Shown: positions 44,877 through 56,469, numbered from the stretch's first letter. The stretch is DNA of 64,000 bases from Caldalkalibacillus mannanilyticus JCM 10596 (GCF_000615945.1 NZ_BAMO01000012.1:32405-96404); one strand, 5' to 3'. Numbers and translations: made by a program. The notes: a model not told the origin generated them from the letters alone.

Positions 44877-45734
44877 ATGGGCGTTGTATTTATTTTAGAT
44901 AGTGGAAGTGACTTTGAAGTCGAGAATCAAATTCAGGTCAAGCACCCTGTAGAGGTAATCCCTCTAAATATACATATAGATGAGCATGTCTACCTAGATG
45001 GAGTCGATATCAATAAGACGCAGTTCTATGAAAAAATGGCAGCAAGCCAAGCGTTACCCAAGACAAGCCAACCTTCTCCACAAGCGTTTTATGAAGTGTT
45101 TAAAAAATATATTGAACAAGGGAATCACATCATTAGTATTTCGATTGCCTCAGAACTAAGCGGTACATTCCAAAGCTCTTCCATTGCCCAAAATATGCTG
45201 TCTGATGAAGAGCAAAACAAGGTATTTTTGATTGATTCCAAAAATGTTTCTGTCGCCATTCTTTATATGGTCAAGGTTGCCGATCAGCTTTTATCTGAGG
45301 GTGTAGCTGTTGAAGAAGTTGTTCGAAGATTAGAAGAGATGAAAGACAATATTAAAATTTTTGCTTTGCTTGATACGCTGGAGAACCTGAAAAAAGGGGG
45401 GCGTATTTCTCAAACACAAGCCTTCATTGGGGAACTGTTGAATATAAAGCCTATGGTTTGTGTAGAATATGGCAAGGTGGAAAACTTAGGCAAGTTTAGA
45501 GGGAGAAAAAAGGGATTAAAGGAACTTTCCTCTACACTTTCTAGTGCAGCGCCCTATGACACAGATTATTTATTTATTGTTCACAGCTTCGATACATATG
45601 AAGAGGCAGAAGAAGAAGCAAAGGCTGTGCTGGATCCAGAACAATTTATGCACACTTATTTCTATAAGCTAGGGAGTACGATCGGAACTCATGCTGGTAA
45701 GAATACATTAGGGATATGTGTATTAAAAAAGTGA
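44877..45734 (+). CDS. DegV family fatty-acid-binding protein
   Basis: 285 residues with the DegV layout: N-terminal domain with LDSGSDF (~6-12), the TSQPSP loop, the SIASELSGTFQS segment that holds the fatty-acid head group, then GGRIS and the C-terminal GTHAG. Members of this family bind fatty acids; FakB versions work with the kinase FakA, which is not in the window. GGAGG precedes the ATG, and a TATAAT lies at 44805-44810. Confidence 0.88.
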   Translation: MGVVFILDSGSDFEVENQIQVKHPVEVIPLNIHIDEHVYLDGVDINKTQFYEKMAASQALPKTSQPSPQAFYEVFKKYIEQGNHIISISIASELSGTFQSSSIAQNMLSDEEQNKVFLIDSKNVSVAILYMVKVADQLLSEGVAVEEVVRRLEEMKDNIKIFALLDTLENLKKGGRISQTQAFIGELLNIKPMVCVEYGKVENLGKFRGRKKGLKELSSTLSSAAPYDTDYLFIVHSFDTYEEAEEEAKAVLDPEQFMHTYFYKLGSTIGTHAGKNTLGICVLKK

Positions 45735-45742
45735 ACATCTGG

Positions 45743-45779
45743 AAGCCTTGAAGATATCTAACATCTTTAAGGCTTTTTG
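45743..45779 (+). terminator. Intrinsic terminator after degV
   Basis: AAGCCTT-G-AAGAT (from 45743) pairs with ATCTT-T-AAGGCTT (to 45774), followed by five T. Confidence 0.85.
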
Positions 45780-45935
45780 TGCCTTAACGTCTTCTGTCCT
45801 CCTACTCATCATCTTGGTATAATAATTGTGATTGTAAAAATAGATGGTGAATGTTAGGATTGTACTGAAAACAAATGTTCGAATAAAGTAGATCAAACAG
45901 AAGATCAAAATTATAGATTGAGGGGAGTTTCATCG

Positions 45936-47917
<1,982 letters not shown>

Positions 47918-47936
47918 ATGAAGGAGTGACTCTCAT

Positions 47937-50225
47937 TTGTCTCTTTTAGAAAAGTTTTTAGATTTACCTTTTGAAGAAGTGATTGGTGATCGATTTGGTC
48001 GCTATTCTAAATATATTATCCAAGACCGAGCTCTGCCGGATGCCCGCGATGGACTTAAGCCTGTACAACGCAGGATTCTTTATGCGATGTATAAAGAAGG
48101 CAACACAGCGGATAAGCCATTCCGTAAATCTGCTAAAACCGTGGGTAACGTGATCGGGAATTATCATCCACATGGTGATTCTTCTGTCTATGATGCCATG
48201 GTTCGGATGTCACAAGAGTGGAAATTACGCAATGTTTTAATAGAAATGCATGGAAATAACGGCAGCATTGATGGTGACCCGCAAGCCGCCATGCGTTATA
48301 CAGAAGCTCGTTTGTCTAAGATAGCTGCTGAGCTGCTTCGTGATATTGACAAGGATACGGTTTTCTTTATTCCTAACTTCGATGATTCGGATGAAGAACC
48401 GACCGTACTTCCTTCACGCTTTCCTAACTTACTTGTTAACGGCTCCACAGGAATTTCGGCTGGATATGCTACAGAAATTCCACCTCATCATTTAGGAGAA
48501 GTGATTGATGCCGTCATCATGCTAATGGAGCATCCTGAAGCAACTGTTGACGAATTAATGACCGTGATGAAGGGTCCAGATTTTCCTACTGGCGGTATCA
48601 TTCAAGGGATCGAAGGAATCAAGCAAGCATATGAAACAGGTAAGGGAAAAATCGTTATTCGTTCTAAGACCTCCTTTGAAGTGATGAAAGGCGGAAGAGA
48701 ACAAATCATTGTTTCAGAAATTCCCTACGAAGTCAATAAAGCGAACTTAGTCCGTAAGATTGATGAATTGAGAGTGGATCGCAAGGTAGAAGGAATTGCA
48801 GAGGTCCGTGATGAAACAGACCGAACAGGACTTCGAATTGTGATTGACTTGAAAAAGGATGCAGATGCTGGAGGTGTCCTTGCTTATTTATTTAAAAACA
48901 CGGACCTACAAATCTCGTACAATTTCAATATGGTAGCTATTGCTAATAAACAGCCTAAGTTGATGAACCTCATGCATTTATTAAATGCCTATATTGAACA
49001 TCAAAAACAGGTTGTCAAGAAAAGAACTCAGTTTGACTTAGCTAAAGCTGAGGATCGCTTGCATGTTGTGGCTGGTTTAATACGTGCCATGTCGATTTTA
49101 GATGAAGTGATCTCTACGATTCGAGCTTCTAAGGATAAAGGGGATGCTAAGCAAAACCTTGTCAAGTCCTTTGACTTTACGGATCGACAGGCAGAAGCGA
49201 TTGTCACCCTTCAGTTATATCGATTAACCAACACGGATGTGACTCAGTTAGAAAAGGAAGCAAGGGAACTAGAAAAAACCATTCATAAATTGGAGGCTAT
49301 TTTGGCTAGTGAACAGAAGCTATTGTCTGTGATTAAGAATGAGCTAGAAGAAATAAAAGCAACGTATGCAGATAAGAGAAGGTCTGAAATCCAAGCTGAG
49401 ATTGAGGAAATTAAGATTAATTTAGAAGTCATGGTTCCAAGCGAAGATGTCATTGTTACGGTGACTCGAGATGGTTATATTAAAAGAACGAGTATTCGCT
49501 CTTATTCGGCTTCTAGTAATGATGAAGTAGGAAAGAAAGAAGAGGATGTCTTGCTGGAACAGCTTGAATCAAATACAACAGAAACACTGCTCCTCTTTAC
49601 GAATAAAGGAAATTACCTCTATCTTCCTGTTCATGAACTGCCGGATATCAAGTGGAAGGATATGGGTCAGCATATTGCCAATATCATTCCTATTGATAAA
49701 GCAGAAAGGATTCTAAAAGCATATAGCATCAAGGATTTTAATCTGCCGGATACCTATCTGTTGTTCTGCTCTAAGCAAGGAATGGTCAAAAGGAGTCTGC
49801 TGTCAGAATATAAAGTACAACGTTATTCTAAGCCGATGGTTGCAACCAAGCTAAAAGAAGATGATGAAGTATTATCAGTCCATCTCATTTCAGGAGAAAA
49901 GGAAATCATTCTTATTACGCACCAAGCACTTGCTTTACGATATAGCGTAGATGAAATCAGCATTGTGGGTCAAAAAGCGGCTGGAGTGAAGGGGATAAAC
50001 TTGAAGGATGAAGATTATGTTGTAGCCTGTCTTGTTATAGACGTCCCTTCTCAGATGAAAGAGCTTGAACTCCTCACTCATCGCCAAGGGGTGAAGAAAG
50101 TCCTTCTTCAGCAGATTGAAATAACCTCTCGAGCCAAACGAGGTGTAAAGTTGATTAAGGAGCTTAAATCAAATCCACACCGTGTTGTTGAAGTAAAAGA
50201 GCATCATCATGATCGTGAAAAATAA
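47937..50225 (+). CDS. parC: DNA topoisomerase IV subunit A
   Basis: Cleavage-rejoining subunit that works with ParE to unlink replicated chromosomes. 762 residues, TTG start behind AAGGAG. The breakage-reunion domain begins [24 protein letters not shown], has [19 protein letters not shown] and the catalytic Tyr in [10 protein letters not shown]. The C-terminal beta-propeller spans ~500-745 with shortened blades typical of ParC and no GyrA box. Intact length. Forms an operon with parE. Confidence 0.95.
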   Translation: MSLLEKFLDLPFEEVIGDRFGRYSKYIIQDRALPDARDGLKPVQRRILYAMYKEGNTADKPFRKSAKTVGNVIGNYHPHGDSSVYDAMVRMSQEWKLRNVLIEMHGNNGSIDGDPQAAMRYTEARLSKIAAELLRDIDKDTVFFIPNFDDSDEEPTVLPSRFPNLLVNGSTGISAGYATEIPPHHLGEVIDAVIMLMEHPEATVDELMTVMKGPDFPTGGIIQGIEGIKQAYETGKGKIVIRSKTSFEVMKGGREQIIVSEIPYEVNKANLVRKIDELRVDRKVEGIAEVRDETDRTGLRIVIDLKKDADAGGVLAYLFKNTDLQISYNFNMVAIANKQPKLMNLMHLLNAYIEHQKQVVKKRTQFDLAKAEDRLHVVAGLIRAMSILDEVISTIRASKDKGDAKQNLVKSFDFTDRQAEAIVTLQLYRLTNTDVTQLEKEARELEKTIHKLEAILASEQKLLSVIKNELEEIKATYADKRRSEIQAEIEEIKINLEVMVPSEDVIVTVTRDGYIKRTSIRSYSASSNDEVGKKEEDVLLEQLESNTTETLLLFTNKGNYLYLPVHELPDIKWKDMGQHIANIIPIDKAERILKAYSIKDFNLPDTYLLFCSKQGMVKRSLLSEYKVQRYSKPMVATKLKEDDEVLSVHLISGEKEIILITHQALALRYSVDEISIVGQKAAGVKGINLKDEDYVVACLVIDVPSQMKELELLTHRQGVKKVLLQQIEITSRAKRGVKLIKELKSNPHRVVEVKEHHHDREK

Positions 50226-50244
50226 TTATTTTTATGTAAAAAAG

Positions 50245-50280
50245 AATCTTCCCCACCATTTGATGAGGAAGATTTTTTTT
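50245..50280. terminator. Intrinsic terminator after parC
   Basis: AATCTTCC (50245-50252) pairs with GGAAGATT (50267-50274), followed by a long T run. It also closes the convergent flavodoxin gene. Confidence 0.85.
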
Positions 50281-50762
50281 TACTTAGGAGCCAGTGCTAG
50301 AGCAAAGTCTTGGATCTCATTTTCTGGAATATGAGAAAAGCTTTCTTTGGACTTACTGACGACTCGAAAGATCAATTTATCGAATAAACGCAGCTTGTCG
50401 TAGTCTACCTCACTTCCTAGTATGGCTTGACAAGAAGAATGTTTCAGCAGGATTTCTGGAAACGATTGCTTTAGTTCTTGTTTTCTCGTTTCTTCTTCGG
50501 GTGCCCCGGCACAGATGAATAAACCCAATGGTTTTTCCAGAAGCTCTGGAACGGACTCATTCATATATTCTGTGAGTTCTTTCTGGATTTTTCCGAAATA
50601 AATAGAGCCACCGATGATGACACGATCAAATGATTTTAGTGAAGGAGCTTTTTCCTTTAGTAAATTGAGTAGCTGTACCTCTCCTTTTAAATGCTCTTTT
50701 AAAAGGAGAGCCACTTTTTCTGTGCAGCCGTATTTTGTAGTGTAAATAATGATGGTTTTCAT
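50280..50762 (-). CDS. Flavodoxin-domain protein (HemG-like)
   Basis: 160 residues from ATG 50762 (AAAGGG upstream; TTG 50771 is less likely). The FMN phosphate loop IYTTKYGCTEKVA is at ~5-17 and the isoalloxazine-side loop GGSIYFGKIQ at ~54-63. The family includes menaquinone-dependent protoporphyrinogen oxidase HemG; a general quinone-linked redox role is as likely here. No haem genes nearby. Single gene between two terminators. Confidence 0.8.
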   Translation of the reverse strand: MKTIIIYTTKYGCTEKVALLLKEHLKGEVQLLNLLKEKAPSLKSFDRVIIGGSIYFGKIQKELTEYMNESVPELLEKPLGLFICAGAPEEETRKQELKQSFPEILLKHSSCQAILGSEVDYDKLRLFDKLIFRVVSKSKESFSHIPENEIQDFALALAPK

Positions 50763-50970
50763 GAAATCCAACCCTTTCGTTCATGTTCATTTCGCTCTCA
50801 TAACGTTTAAAATAACATAAACATTCTTATAAATTCAGTGATCTCTAATACACTTACAAAAATTACAATATAATCGCTATGAGAACAACAAAAAGCACAC
50901 GAAAAGTGAAAAGGTGAAAGGGCTTCACGGTAATAAAGGGCTGAACAATCCGAGTATCAATAGCAACAGT

Positions 50971-51009
50971 AAAAAAAGAGTGCAGGCTTAGCGCAAGCAC
51001 TCTTTTTTT
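50971..51009. terminator. Bidirectional intrinsic terminator
   Basis: A run plus GAGTGC (50971-50983) mirrors GCACTC plus T run (50997-51009), 13-base loop. It ends the VOC gene on the reverse strand. Confidence 0.8.
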
Positions 51010-51020
51010 GATTTTATATT

Positions 51021-51446
51021 TTAGTTTTGACTTTCAGTAAAAATTTGAAAGGTCACGCCGAATTTGTCCGTTACGTCACCAAAACCTGGACTAAAAGGGG
51101 TTTCTTCAAACTGCATATTGACTTGACCGTCTTGCCGCAAGGCTTCAAAAATTAGTTTTGATTTTTCCAGGTCATTCGTTGAAATGCAAATTGTTACCTG
51201 TTTACCCTTTTCAATAGGCGAACCACCTGGAGCATCCGAAAACATGAGTTCAGTTTCACCAACTTGTAACTTTGCGTGTGCCACAAGGTTCTTTAGATCA
51301 TCAGTGAAAGTATTAGACATTTCCGGCATATCTCCGTAAGTAATGATAGTGAGGACTTCGGCACCAATTGCTTGTTCATAAAACTGAATAGCTTCTCTTG
51401 CGTTCCCTTCCATATTTAAATAGGGGGTAAGTCTTACTGTCATCAT
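51021..51446 (-). CDS. VOC (glyoxalase/bleomycin-resistance) family protein, PhnB/YjdN-like
   Basis: 141 residues with paired beta-alpha-beta modules. The opening LTPYLNMEGNAREAIQFYEQAIGAEVL and MFSDAPGG, DKFGVTFQIF segments are those of the PhnB/YjdN-like subgroup. Members are often single-domain proteins without proven activity; some bind small compounds. GGAGTTGACC lies before the ATG. Not linked to any resistance gene here. Confidence 0.82.
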   Translation of the reverse strand: MMTVRLTPYLNMEGNAREAIQFYEQAIGAEVLTIITYGDMPEMSNTFTDDLKNLVAHAKLQVGETELMFSDAPGGSPIEKGKQVTICISTNDLEKSKLIFEALRQDGQVNMQFEETPFSPGFGDVTDKFGVTFQIFTESQN

Positions 51447-51700
51447 TGGTCAACTCCTTAATTTATTATTTTTTCAATCGTAGCATATGAATAATGCTTT
51501 GATTTCTTTTCGATTGCTATCTTGAACAATAAACAGAGAACGAATGCTTTCGCTACGTCCCACAGTGCTTTAAATCCACAATAAAGTATTTCATCGCAAC
51601 ATTTTTATTAACTTCGTGACTTTATTTCAAAGCTACAGAAATAACCCTTGTCCATGTGGTAGTAACAATAAGTATAAAAAATGCAGTGGAAAATAGAGGG
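51447..51700. other. Non-coding stretch, nothing recognised
   Basis: The 254 bases between the divergent VOC gene and the M-box promoter are AT-rich and hold no ORF with a ribosome site and no clear hairpin. They probably carry the VOC promoter. Confidence 0.6.
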
Positions 51701-51729
51701 TTGACAAATCATTAATTTGAGGTTAAGTT
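51701..51729 (+). promoter_or_regulatory. Promoter of the M-box/mgtE operon
   Basis: A perfect -35 TTGACA (51701-51706), 17 bases, then a poor -10 TAAGTT (51724-51729). Transcription would start near 51737, about 30 bases before the M-box aptamer. Confidence 0.55.
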
Positions 51730-51761
51730 AGTAGTTGTGAAAATAAATCGCAAAAAATCAA

Positions 51762-51930
51762 TAAAGTACCTCGTTAGGTGAGGCTCCTGTGTGGAGATAC
51801 GCTACTGCCCAGAAATGTCCAAAGACGCCAATGGGTTGAACAGGAACTATCGACATAAGGTAGTTTTTAATGTAGCTGGATTTTCCTATGCCGCACAGTG
51901 CTAAAGCTCAACGAATGGAGGGTTATGTGA
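51762..51930 (+). promoter_or_regulatory. M-box (ykoK) magnesium riboswitch
   Basis: The conserved M-box landmarks appear in order: CCTCGTTAGGTGAGGCTCC, GGAGATACGCTACTGCCCA, AATGTCCAAAGACGCCAATGG, ATCGACATAAGG, TAATGTAGCTGGA, CTATGCCGCACAGTGCTAA. This is the Mg2+-sensing leader found before mgtE/ykoK genes, and mgtE follows here. Low Mg2+ should free AACGAATG (51910-51917) to pair with the left part of the downstream terminator; high Mg2+ should favour termination. Confidence 0.95.
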
Positions 51931-51980
51931 AAAAACACAAGTTTTTTTTGTGTTGTTTCTTAATCTTTGTGTTGAATTGA

Positions 51981-52010
51981 AACACCTTCATTCGTTGAAG
52001 GTGTTTTTTT
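51981..52010 (+). terminator. Expression-platform terminator of the M-box
   Basis: ACACCTTCA (51982-51990) pairs with TGAAGGTGT (51996-52004), followed by a T run. CATTCGTT (51989-51996), spanning the left arm and loop, is a perfect complement of AACGAATG at 51910-51917, giving a ready antiterminator. Confidence 0.88.
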
Positions 52011-52104
52011 GCATGGAAAAGGGGTGGTAGGAAATGGATAGTGATTCGAGTAGGGAACCTGTTTTAAGTAACACAAAAAAGCACAAGTTATTATACAAGA
52101 GGAA

Positions 52105-52146
52105 GAAATCCATTTCCACTCCACTTGGTAGCTGGAGATGGATTTC
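52105..52146 (+). promoter_or_regulatory. Leader hairpin next to the mgtE ribosome site
   Basis: GAAATCCATTTCCA (52105-52118) pairs with TGGAGATGGATTTC (52133-52146), 14 pairs with one G-U, and a 14-base loop. It ends four bases before the AAGGAGG ribosome site (52151-52157). There is no T run, so it is not a terminator. It may affect translation or RNA stability. Confidence 0.65.
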
Positions 52147-52164
52147 CTAAAAGGAGGATTCATC

Positions 52165-53523
52165 ATGGTTATATTAAATCAACAAAATCGTCAAGAATAT
52201 AGAGTAGAAATTATTGAGGCGATTCATACTCAAAATCTAGAAGCATTTAGAGAGCTTTTTTTAGAGCTGCATCCTACGGATCAAATCGAGATTATGATAT
52301 CCTTGGATAAAAAACAACGGACGGTCGTCTATAAGTATTTGTCTGCTGGAGAGTTTGCCGAGATTTTTCAAGGATTGGAGCTTTCCAGACAAAAGCAATT
52401 TTTTGCTGAGTTACAGCAAAACTACGCCATTGATATGTTAAATCAGATGTCATTCGATGATATTGCTGATTTTTTGGCGGAACTGCCAGTGGCAACAAAA
52501 GAATTGTTTTTGAGTAAGATGAATAGAGCGGATGCACAGGAAGTATTACACCTATTGAAATATCCAGAACAGACAGCTGGGGCGCTGATGACGACGGAAT
52601 TTATCTATGTAAAGGAAAAAGAAACGGTGTCAGAGGTCATAGAGCATTTAAGAAAAGAGGGACCCGATGCCGAAACTATCTATTACATCTATGTTGTGAA
52701 TGAACAATTTGATCTAGTTGGTGTTCTTTCTATTCGAGATCTTATTGTATCACCAGTTGAGCGCTGCATTGAAGAAATTATGAGTACAAGAGTTGTTTTT
52801 GTCGATGTGAATACGGATCAAAAGGAAGTAGCAGATGTTATTAAGAAATATGATTTTTTTGCTGTTCCAGTCACTGTACAAGGGAAACTCGTGGGAATTA
52901 TTACAGTAGATGATGCGCTTGATGTTGTGGATGAAGAAGTCACAGAGGATTTTCATAAGATGGCTACCGTATCTAAGCTAGGAAAAAGCTTAAAGGACGC
53001 AGGAGTGTTCTTTCTCTATCGTAAGAGAATTAGCTGGCTCGTATTATTAGTCTTTTTTAATATTTTTTCTGGTGCAGGAATTGCTTTTTTTGAAGATACG
53101 ATCGCGGCACATATTGCATTGGTTTTTTTCTTACCGCTACTGGTAGATAGTGGAGGGAATGCTGGTTCTCAATCTGCTACCTTAATGATTCGTGCCCTAG
53201 CTACAGGAGAAATTCGTATGCGAGATTGGGCTAAATTATTTGCCAAGGAAATATCTGTTGCTTTATTACTCGGGATCACGATGGCATTGGCGGTATCGAT
53301 GATCGGCTTTTATCGAGGGGGAATAGAGATTGCGATCGTTGTTGCCCTTTCTATGATTTTGGTCGTGATTGTAGGTAGTTTGATTGGTATGAGCCTTCCA
53401 TTTTTGTTAAGCCGTATAAATCAAGACCCAGCTACTGCAAGTGCCCCGCTCATTACTTCTTTAGCTGACATGATCGGTGTTTTAATTTATTTTTCCATTG
53501 CTGCATGGTTTTTAGGGTTATAA
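52165..53523 (+). CDS. mgtE: Magnesium transporter MgtE (first copy)
   Basis: 452 residues. A cytoplasmic helical N domain (~15-130), a CBS pair (~135-255) that senses Mg2+, a plug helix, and five membrane segments (~285-450) with the pore segment PLLVDSGGNAGSQSATLMIRAL and the selectivity Asp in LADMIGVLIYF. ATG 52165 follows AAGGAGG at 52151-52157. It is the first gene behind the M-box, so it should be made under Mg2+ limitation. Confidence 0.95.
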   Translation: MVILNQQNRQEYRVEIIEAIHTQNLEAFRELFLELHPTDQIEIMISLDKKQRTVVYKYLSAGEFAEIFQGLELSRQKQFFAELQQNYAIDMLNQMSFDDIADFLAELPVATKELFLSKMNRADAQEVLHLLKYPEQTAGALMTTEFIYVKEKETVSEVIEHLRKEGPDAETIYYIYVVNEQFDLVGVLSIRDLIVSPVERCIEEIMSTRVVFVDVNTDQKEVADVIKKYDFFAVPVTVQGKLVGIITVDDALDVVDEEVTEDFHKMATVSKLGKSLKDAGVFFLYRKRISWLVLLVFFNIFSGAGIAFFEDTIAAHIALVFFLPLLVDSGGNAGSQSATLMIRALATGEIRMRDWAKLFAKEISVALLLGITMALAVSMIGFYRGGIEIAIVVALSMILVVIVGSLIGMSLPFLLSRINQDPATASAPLITSLADMIGVLIYFSIAAWFLGL

Positions 53524-53544
53524 AAAGGGAGTCAGGTGAGTATC

Positions 53545-54252
53545 ATGAATCCTGAACTTTTCATAAAGCTAACTATTGCTTTATTTCTTGGCTTACTTAT
53601 TGGAATTGATCGTCAATTGAAGCATAAGCCACTCGGTTTAAAAACAAGTATGATTATATGTGTGGCTAGTTGTCTAGTGACGATCGTATCTATACAGGCA
53701 GCTTATACCTTTCCGCGAACAGAGTTTATGATGATGGACCCCTTAAGACTTGCTGCCCAAATTGTGAGTGGAATTGGTTTTTTGGGTGCAGGTGTCATTC
53801 TGAGAAGAAATAATGATGTCATTTCTGGTTTAACAACCGCCGCAATGATCTGGGCTTCAGGAGGTCTAGGAATTGCCATAGGGGCAGGTTTTTATCTAGA
53901 AGCCTTTTATTCTGTGCTGCTTTTTATTCTAGCCATCAATCTTCTGCCGAATGTTGTGAAAATCATTGGTCCAAATAAGCTTAGACAGCGTGATTTAGCG
54001 GTGAAGATTGTGGTAGAACCTAATTACAAAATGACGGAATTATTACAGCTTATTGAACAAAAAGGAAAAAGGATAGCGGATGACCAGAAAAAAGAGATCA
54101 AGATCCGACATATCAAAATCAAGGATTTAGAAAACGGAAACCAACAAATCGGTCTTACTCTGTCTGCGTCAGAAAAAGAGTACACAACAGAAATTTATTA
54201 TGTTATCAAGAAAATTGATCATGTGCTCACAGTAGAAGTTGAACATCTCTAA
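53545..54252 (+). CDS. MgtC/SapB family membrane protein
   Basis: 235 residues. Four to five membrane segments (~5-140) carry the MgtC core GLLIGIDRQ, PLRLAAQIVSGIGFLGAG and GLTTAAMIWASGGLGIAIG. A ~85-residue cytoplasmic ACT-like domain follows. MgtC proteins are tied to growth in low Mg2+ and, in pathogens, to inhibition of the F-type ATP synthase; they are not proven transporters. It lies between two mgtE genes with 21-base gaps, so it shares the M-box. ATG 53545 is preferred over GTG 53536. Confidence 0.88.
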   Translation: MNPELFIKLTIALFLGLLIGIDRQLKHKPLGLKTSMIICVASCLVTIVSIQAAYTFPRTEFMMMDPLRLAAQIVSGIGFLGAGVILRRNNDVISGLTTAAMIWASGGLGIAIGAGFYLEAFYSVLLFILAINLLPNVVKIIGPNKLRQRDLAVKIVVEPNYKMTELLQLIEQKGKRIADDQKKEIKIRHIKIKDLENGNQQIGLTLSASEKEYTTEIYYVIKKIDHVLTVEVEHL

Positions 54253-54273
54253 TCAGGAAAGGAAAGGGGGTAT

Positions 54274-55626
54274 ATGAGAATGAAATTTCAAGAAGAATAC
54301 TCCTATTACCTATTACAGTTGTTAAAAAACGAAGAAAAAGAGAAATTTAGAGCGGATCTTTTTAAATTACATCCAACGGATCAACAGCATTTTTTTATGA
54401 CGCTAGACCAAGAAAAAAGGAAACGAGTCTACGTGTACTTATTGCCCGCAGAATTTGTGGATATTTTTCAGGAGTTCGGGATTCAGCAACAGAAACAGAT
54501 TCTTTCAGAGCTAGAAGAAGAGTATGCCAAGCAGGTTCTGAAAAATATGTATGCTGATGATCTAACAGCATTAATTGGTTCAATGTCGACGAAAGAAGCG
54601 TCCCACTACTTATTAATATTAGATTCAAAAGAGGCAGATGAGGTTAGAAGGTTATTGTCTTATGGTTCACAAATGGCAGGAGGAATCATGACAACGGAGC
54701 ATATGACGGTTTCGGCTGTAGATACAGTAGACGAGGTCTTGGAGCGATTGCATAGGGAAGGAAATCAAGCTGAAACAATATACTATTTATATGTGACAGA
54801 TCACGAATTGAATTTAGTAGGAGTCTTGTCATTGCGGCAATTAATTACATCTGACCCCACAAAAAGAGTGGAAGATTTAATGAAGAAGCAGGTTATTTCT
54901 GTATCTGCTTTTGACGATCAACAGCAAGTTGCACAAGTCATAAAACAGTATGATTTACTTGTCGTTCCTGTCACGATTCATGGAAAGCTGGTTGGGATCA
55001 TTACAGTGGATGATATTATGGATGTAGTCGAGGATGAAATGACGGAGGATATCGGAGAGATTTCAGCGGCGAAGGGTGCAGTAGATCTTGAGATTAACGC
55101 TGTAGATGCTGCTAAAAGACGCTTGCCTTGGTTAATTCTTTTGTTGTTTTTAGGTTTATTTACTGCTGGGATTATTGGGAGATTCGAAGCAACCTTGGAG
55201 CAAGTAGCTATCTTAGCTATCTTTATTCCTTTAATCGCCGATATGGCAGGAAATACGGGAACGCAGTCCTTAGCTGTTGTTGTGCGTGGCTTGGCACTGG
55301 GTAAATTAGATAGAAAGAGTGTTGGGCGATTATTAAAAAGAGAAGCAGGAGTAGGGCTGATTATTGGTGTAGCGTGTGCCATCGTCGTTTCTTTTATTTC
55401 ACAAATCATTGTTCCAGGGAATTGGCTGTTAGGATTGATCGTTGGCTTTTCACTATTTTGTACACTCGTCATTGCTACGCTTTCAGGAACCATGGTCCCT
55501 CTCTTGATCTATAAATTGAAAATAGACCCTGCAGTCGCATCAGGTCCTTTTATCACGACGATCAATGATATTATCGGGTTGCTTATTTATTTTTCCGTCG
55601 CAAGTGCCTTGATTCAATATATATAG
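54274..55626 (+). CDS. mgtE: Magnesium transporter MgtE (second copy)
   Basis: 450 residues with the same layout as the first copy: N domain, CBS pair (~135-255), five membrane segments. The pore segment reads PLIADMAGNTGTQSLAVVVRGLALG and the Asp-containing helix is INDIIGLLIYF, so it is a complete but clearly diverged paralogue. AAGGGGG precedes the ATG. It is the last gene before a strong terminator. Two different MgtE proteins in one M-box operon may differ in affinity or metal range; that is inference. Confidence 0.93.
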   Translation: MRMKFQEEYSYYLLQLLKNEEKEKFRADLFKLHPTDQQHFFMTLDQEKRKRVYVYLLPAEFVDIFQEFGIQQQKQILSELEEEYAKQVLKNMYADDLTALIGSMSTKEASHYLLILDSKEADEVRRLLSYGSQMAGGIMTTEHMTVSAVDTVDEVLERLHREGNQAETIYYLYVTDHELNLVGVLSLRQLITSDPTKRVEDLMKKQVISVSAFDDQQQVAQVIKQYDLLVVPVTIHGKLVGIITVDDIMDVVEDEMTEDIGEISAAKGAVDLEINAVDAAKRRLPWLILLLFLGLFTAGIIGRFEATLEQVAILAIFIPLIADMAGNTGTQSLAVVVRGLALGKLDRKSVGRLLKREAGVGLIIGVACAIVVSFISQIIVPGNWLLGLIVGFSLFCTLVIATLSGTMVPLLIYKLKIDPAVASGPFITTINDIIGLLIYFSVASALIQYI

Positions 55627-55652
55627 TAAATGACTTTTTTCTATGAATCCTT

Positions 55653-55685
55653 AGGCTGTCGAGATACTTCTCGACAGCCTTTTTA
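55653..55685 (+). terminator. Intrinsic terminator ending the mgtE operon
   Basis: Perfect 12-base stem (55653-55664 with 55669-55680), four-base loop, then T run. Confidence 0.92.
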
Positions 55686-55738
55686 TGGAGCCTCTTTTCC
55701 AATGATGCCATAGAAAAATATCTTGGTAATCTCCTCAC

Positions 55739-56269
55739 TTAAGGTAGAATCCTCTGATAAACCTCTTCACGCTGAATATATTCCTTTAGCATTTGTATAT
55801 AAAATAATATCGCTTCATTTGATATGTTTGGGTCTATAAATCCTTGCTCTCTTCCTTCAGAAAATAAGGAATAAAAGAGGGGAATCGCTTTTTCGGTATA
55901 GAGCTTCTCTACATAATTTTCATTAGATGAGTATTCTTTCATGATGTATTGATACAGCTCTTCATGAATCTGACTGGCAGCTTCTTTTTTACTAAAGATG
56001 ATTTTTTCAATTTTTTCAGGGAAGGGAACGAGGCTTGACATAATTTGTTCAAACTCCTGATATTTATGATCAATGTAGTAAATGAACATCTCATGGATGA
56101 GATTGTGTTTACTTTCGAAATAGTTATAAATCGTCACTTGTGATACATTGGCTTCCTTAGCAATTTCTGCTATAGACACCTTTTGAATACCGTGTTTCAT
56201 AAAGAGGGTTAGCGATGCTTCTATTATACTTCGTTTTTTTTGTTCTTTTCGTCGTTCAAATCCGTTCAT
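55739..56269 (-). CDS. TetR family transcriptional regulator
   Basis: 176 residues. The N-terminal helix-turn-helix (~8-55) reads SIAEIAKEANVSQVTIYNYFESKHNL, standard for TetR. The C-terminal ligand domain is short and does not tell the ligand. It is divergent from a two-gene ABC exporter with a palindrome between them, so it most likely represses both that exporter and itself. Confidence 0.9.
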   Translation of the reverse strand: MNGFERRKEQKKRSIIEASLTLFMKHGIQKVSIAEIAKEANVSQVTIYNYFESKHNLIHEMFIYYIDHKYQEFEQIMSSLVPFPEKIEKIIFSKKEAASQIHEELYQYIMKEYSSNENYVEKLYTEKAIPLFYSLFSEGREQGFIDPNISNEAILFYIQMLKEYIQREEVYQRILP

Positions 56270-56324
56270 TCATTTCCACCTCACTCTTAGTGTAATAAAA
56301 AATATGTAATAAAACAATTAATAG

Positions 56325-56396
56325 ATTTCATAACCTATTGTCAAAGGGTAGTATTTTGTATATTATGAAATGAAATAGTTAATATATTTCATAATA
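56325..56396. promoter_or_regulatory. Candidate TetR operator, palindrome
   Basis: TATTATGAAAT (56361-56371) and ATTTCATAATA (56386-56396) form a perfect 11-base inverted repeat with a 14-base spacer. A third copy of the half-site ATTTCATAA is at 56325-56333. All three lie between the divergent regulator and the exporter. Confidence 0.65.
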
Positions 56397-56469
56397 AAGC
56401 AGAATAAAACATGGATGTAAATGGAAACTTATGTTCAAGAGAGAACATGAGGAAAAAGGAGGAGAAGGG

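Noticed and set aside
50869..51009. Small RNA from TATAAT to the terminator between the flavodoxin and VOC genes
   Set aside because: No acceptable -35 lies before the TATAAT, and the terminator is fully explained by the reverse-strand VOC gene.
54978..55493. 171-codon reverse frame inside the second mgtE
   Set aside because: Its Pro/Thr/Ser-rich product mirrors the codon pattern of the membrane segments on the other strand; a shadow frame.
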